The position numbers were made by a program, and so were the translations under genes. A DNA stretch of 7,115 bases from Bacteroidia bacterium (GTDB lineage Bacteria > Bacteroidota > Bacteroidia > B-17B0 > Aurantibacillaceae). Location of the stretch: NCBI GenBank assembly GCA_026418315.1, contig JAOABO010000093.1, positions 1 through 7,115 of the forward strand, in the 5' to 3' direction. Positions 5,571 to 7,115 of the stretch are shown here, one piece after another. Each line of letters opens with the position of its first letter. Position 1 is the stretch's first letter. Below the pieces are notes generated by a model, which saw only the letters and a list, made by a program, of their open reading frames with translations, did not search any database and was not told the DNA's origin.

Positions 5571-7115
5571 ATGAAATACAACAAACCAATTCATGTTAAT
5601 GTGAGTTTAATAATACTTGCTGGATCCATTGCATTTACAGGATGTAACCAGTTGAACAAACTTATTAAAAAACAAAAAGAAATAGTGTATAATGTTTCTC
5701 CTAACCCTATTGAAATGCATGGAGACAGTATTCAATTTTCTGTAAGCGGAAAATTTAATCCAAAATTATTTCCAACCAAAGTAAGTGCCACTGTGGTGCC
5801 TACCATTAAATATGAAGGTGGAGAAAAAGAACTAAAGCCAATAACATTAGTAGGAGATAAAGCAACCGGAAGCGGACAAAAAATTAGTTATGATAAAGGT
5901 GGTTCATTTAACTATACTTCTGAAAAATTTGCTTATGAGCCAGGAATGAAAAAAGCAAAAGTGGTTATTAAAGTAACAGGGGGCTTTAAGAAAAAAACAA
6001 AAGCATTAGACCCTGTAGAAATTGGTGATGGCACTATTATTACTCCTCTATTGGTAAGACACGATGAGAAAGGAATTTTTGCCAAAGATAATTTTGTGAA
6101 AACTACACCTGCTAATCAAGTTACTCATATTTATTATGTTATCAATCAATCGGTAGTTCGTCCTTCCGAAATGAAAAGCGAAGAAATGAATACTTTTAGA
6201 AACAATGCAAGTAAATATTTTGGTAACCGTTGGTATGAAATAAAAGGCATTGAAGTGTCTGCCTTTGCATCTCCTGATGGTGAAACCTCTAAAAATGAAA
6301 ATCTTGCTAAAGACAGAGCCAACAGTGCTATTAAAGCCATGATGGAAGAATTCAAAAAAATAAATAAAGATAAAAACAACAAGTTTGGAAAAGAAAAAGA
6401 CCAGTATAAAATTATCACTACCCGTGAAGATTGGGAAGGATTCAAAGAAATGGTTCAAAAATCCAATTTAGCAGATAAGGATATTATTATTCGCGTATTA
6501 TCTATGTATCCCGATCCTGACCAAAGAAGAAAAGAAATTAAAAATCTTTCTAAAACTTATATAGAATTAGCAGATAAAATTTTACCTAAACTGAGAAGAG
6601 CAGAAATTATTTTAGTAGCAGACAAAAAATCGAGGAGTGATGAAGAAATTAAGAAACTTTGCACCTCGTCTCCCGATAGTTTAAGTATAGAAGAATTGCT
6701 TTACGGAGCCAATTTAATAAGCGATTTAAATACAAAAGTATCTGTTTATCAGGCAGCAGAAAAAAAATACAGCAACGATTGGAGAACTTCCAATAATCTG
6801 GGTGTTGTATTACTTATGCTGAACAAAACAAAAGAAGCAGAAGAAGCTTTTAACAGAGCATTAAAAACATCTAACGGAAATCCTATTGTGTACAATAATC
6901 TCGGAATTATTGAAGCAAAGAAAAATAACAGAAAAGCAGCCATGGATTACTATAACAAAGCGAGCGGGGCAGGCAAAGAAGTAAATTATAACAAAGGAAT
7001 CATTTATATTGCAGATGGCAAGTACTCTGATGCGGTGTCTTCTTTCAGTGATTTCAATGGATTTAATAAGGCACTGGCTCAATTACTTTCAGGTTCTGCT
7101 GATGCTGTGAATAAT
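5571..7115 (+). CDS. OmpA-like / TPR-repeat lipoprotein of unknown function (partial, 3' end outside window)
   Basis: An uninterrupted 515-codon frame starts at the ATG at 5571 and remains open at the window end. Residues 1-24 form a lipoprotein signal peptide: a hydrophobic stretch VSLIILAGSIAF, then FTG followed by C25, the predicted lipidated cysteine. The residues after C25 (NQLNK) lack the acidic surface-export signal of Bacteroidota lipoproteins, so a periplasm-facing position in the outer membrane is inferred. Residues about 40-180 look like beta-rich domains (VSPNPIEMHGDSIQFSVSG begins them). Residues about 183-350 resemble an OmpA C-terminal-like domain: IYYVINQSVVRP, then IEVSAFASPDGE (228-239) and NENLAKDRANSA (242-253), the last recalling the NxxLSxxRA helix, ending with LRRAEIILVAD (341-351). 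Residues about 390-495 form around three TPRs, for example SNNLGVVLLMLNKTKEAEEAF and YNNLGIIEAKKNNRKAAMDYY (cores at 407-426 and 441-460). This suggests a peptidoglycan- or protein-binding scaffold. It begins 20 bp after rpsT, so cotranscription is plausible. I recognise the architecture but no characterised gene. Confidence 0.87.
   Translation, partial: MKYNKPIHVNVSLIILAGSIAFTGCNQLNKLIKKQKEIVYNVSPNPIEMHGDSIQFSVSGKFNPKLFPTKVSATVVPTIKYEGGEKELKPITLVGDKATGSGQKISYDKGGSFNYTSEKFAYEPGMKKAKVVIKVTGGFKKKTKALDPVEIGDGTIITPLLVRHDEKGIFAKDNFVKTTPANQVTHIYYVINQSVVRPSEMKSEEMNTFRNNASKYFGNRWYEIKGIEVSAFASPDGETSKNENLAKDRANSAIKAMMEEFKKINKDKNNKFGKEKDQYKIITTREDWEGFKEMVQKSNLADKDIIIRVLSMYPDPDQRRKEIKNLSKTYIELADKILPKLRRAEIILVADKKSRSDEEIKKLCTSSPDSLSIEELLYGANLISDLNTKVSVYQAAEKKYSNDWRTSNNLGVVLLMLNKTKEAEEAFNRALKTSNGNPIVYNNLGIIEAKKNNRKAAMDYYNKASGAGKEVNYNKGIIYIADGKYSDAVSSFSDFNGFNKALAQLLSGSADAVNN

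Noticed and set aside
6048..6458. Minus-strand open frame of 136 codons inside the lipoprotein gene
   Set aside because: It is very rich in Phe, Ile and Ser, which is what reading Lys/Glu-rich coding DNA backwards produces, and it opposes a convincing lipoprotein frame.
1..7115. CRISPR array, tRNA, insertion sequence or attachment site
   Set aside because: No spaced direct repeats, tRNA-like folds, transposase fragments or terminal repeats were seen on either strand; nearly every base is coding.

Overview
The window looks like a low-GC chromosomal segment from a member of the Bacteroidota. Four things support this. The start codons lack Shine-Dalgarno sequences. A good match to the phylum's -33/-7 promoter (TTG, 17 bp spacer, TAnnTTTG) precedes the S20 gene. 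The right-hand gene encodes a lipoprotein with an OmpA-like region and TPRs, an architecture I associate with this phylum. The partial gene at the left edge also reads like the C-terminus of a Bacteroidota mannose-1-phosphate guanylyltransferase. I cannot place it below phylum with confidence.

Layout from left to right. Positions 1-114 (+) hold the last 37 codons of a probable GDP-mannose pyrophosphorylase. It converges, across a 16-bp gap, on a large minus-strand gene (131-3274). That gene encodes a 1047-residue single-chain restriction-modification enzyme with a PD-(D/E)XK nuclease, a gamma-type N6-adenine methyltransferase and a type ISP-like specificity domain, but no helicase. Directly upstream on the same strand is acetyl-CoA synthetase (3292-5196), separated by 17 bp, so the two may be cotranscribed. 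A 99-bp divergent intergenic region separates acs from rpsT (5296-5550, +, ribosomal protein S20). Twenty bases after rpsT a long lipoprotein gene (5571 to the window end, +) begins and runs off the edge. Its stop lies outside the window, so searches that require complete ORFs would miss it.

How the genes relate. acs and rpsT are housekeeping genes sharing a compact divergent promoter region, which carries a perfect 10-bp inverted repeat spanning the rpsT promoter. The restriction-modification gene is the only clearly accessory gene, and it is wedged between acs and the sugar-nucleotide gene with no accompanying defence genes. The lipoprotein probably sits in the outer membrane's periplasmic leaflet and may be expressed from the rpsT transcript. 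No tRNA, CRISPR array, insertion sequence or stretch over 300 bases without a gene is present. I found no clear new multi-gene system. The most interesting items are the helicase-less restriction enzyme, the uncharacterised lipoprotein and the promoter architecture.
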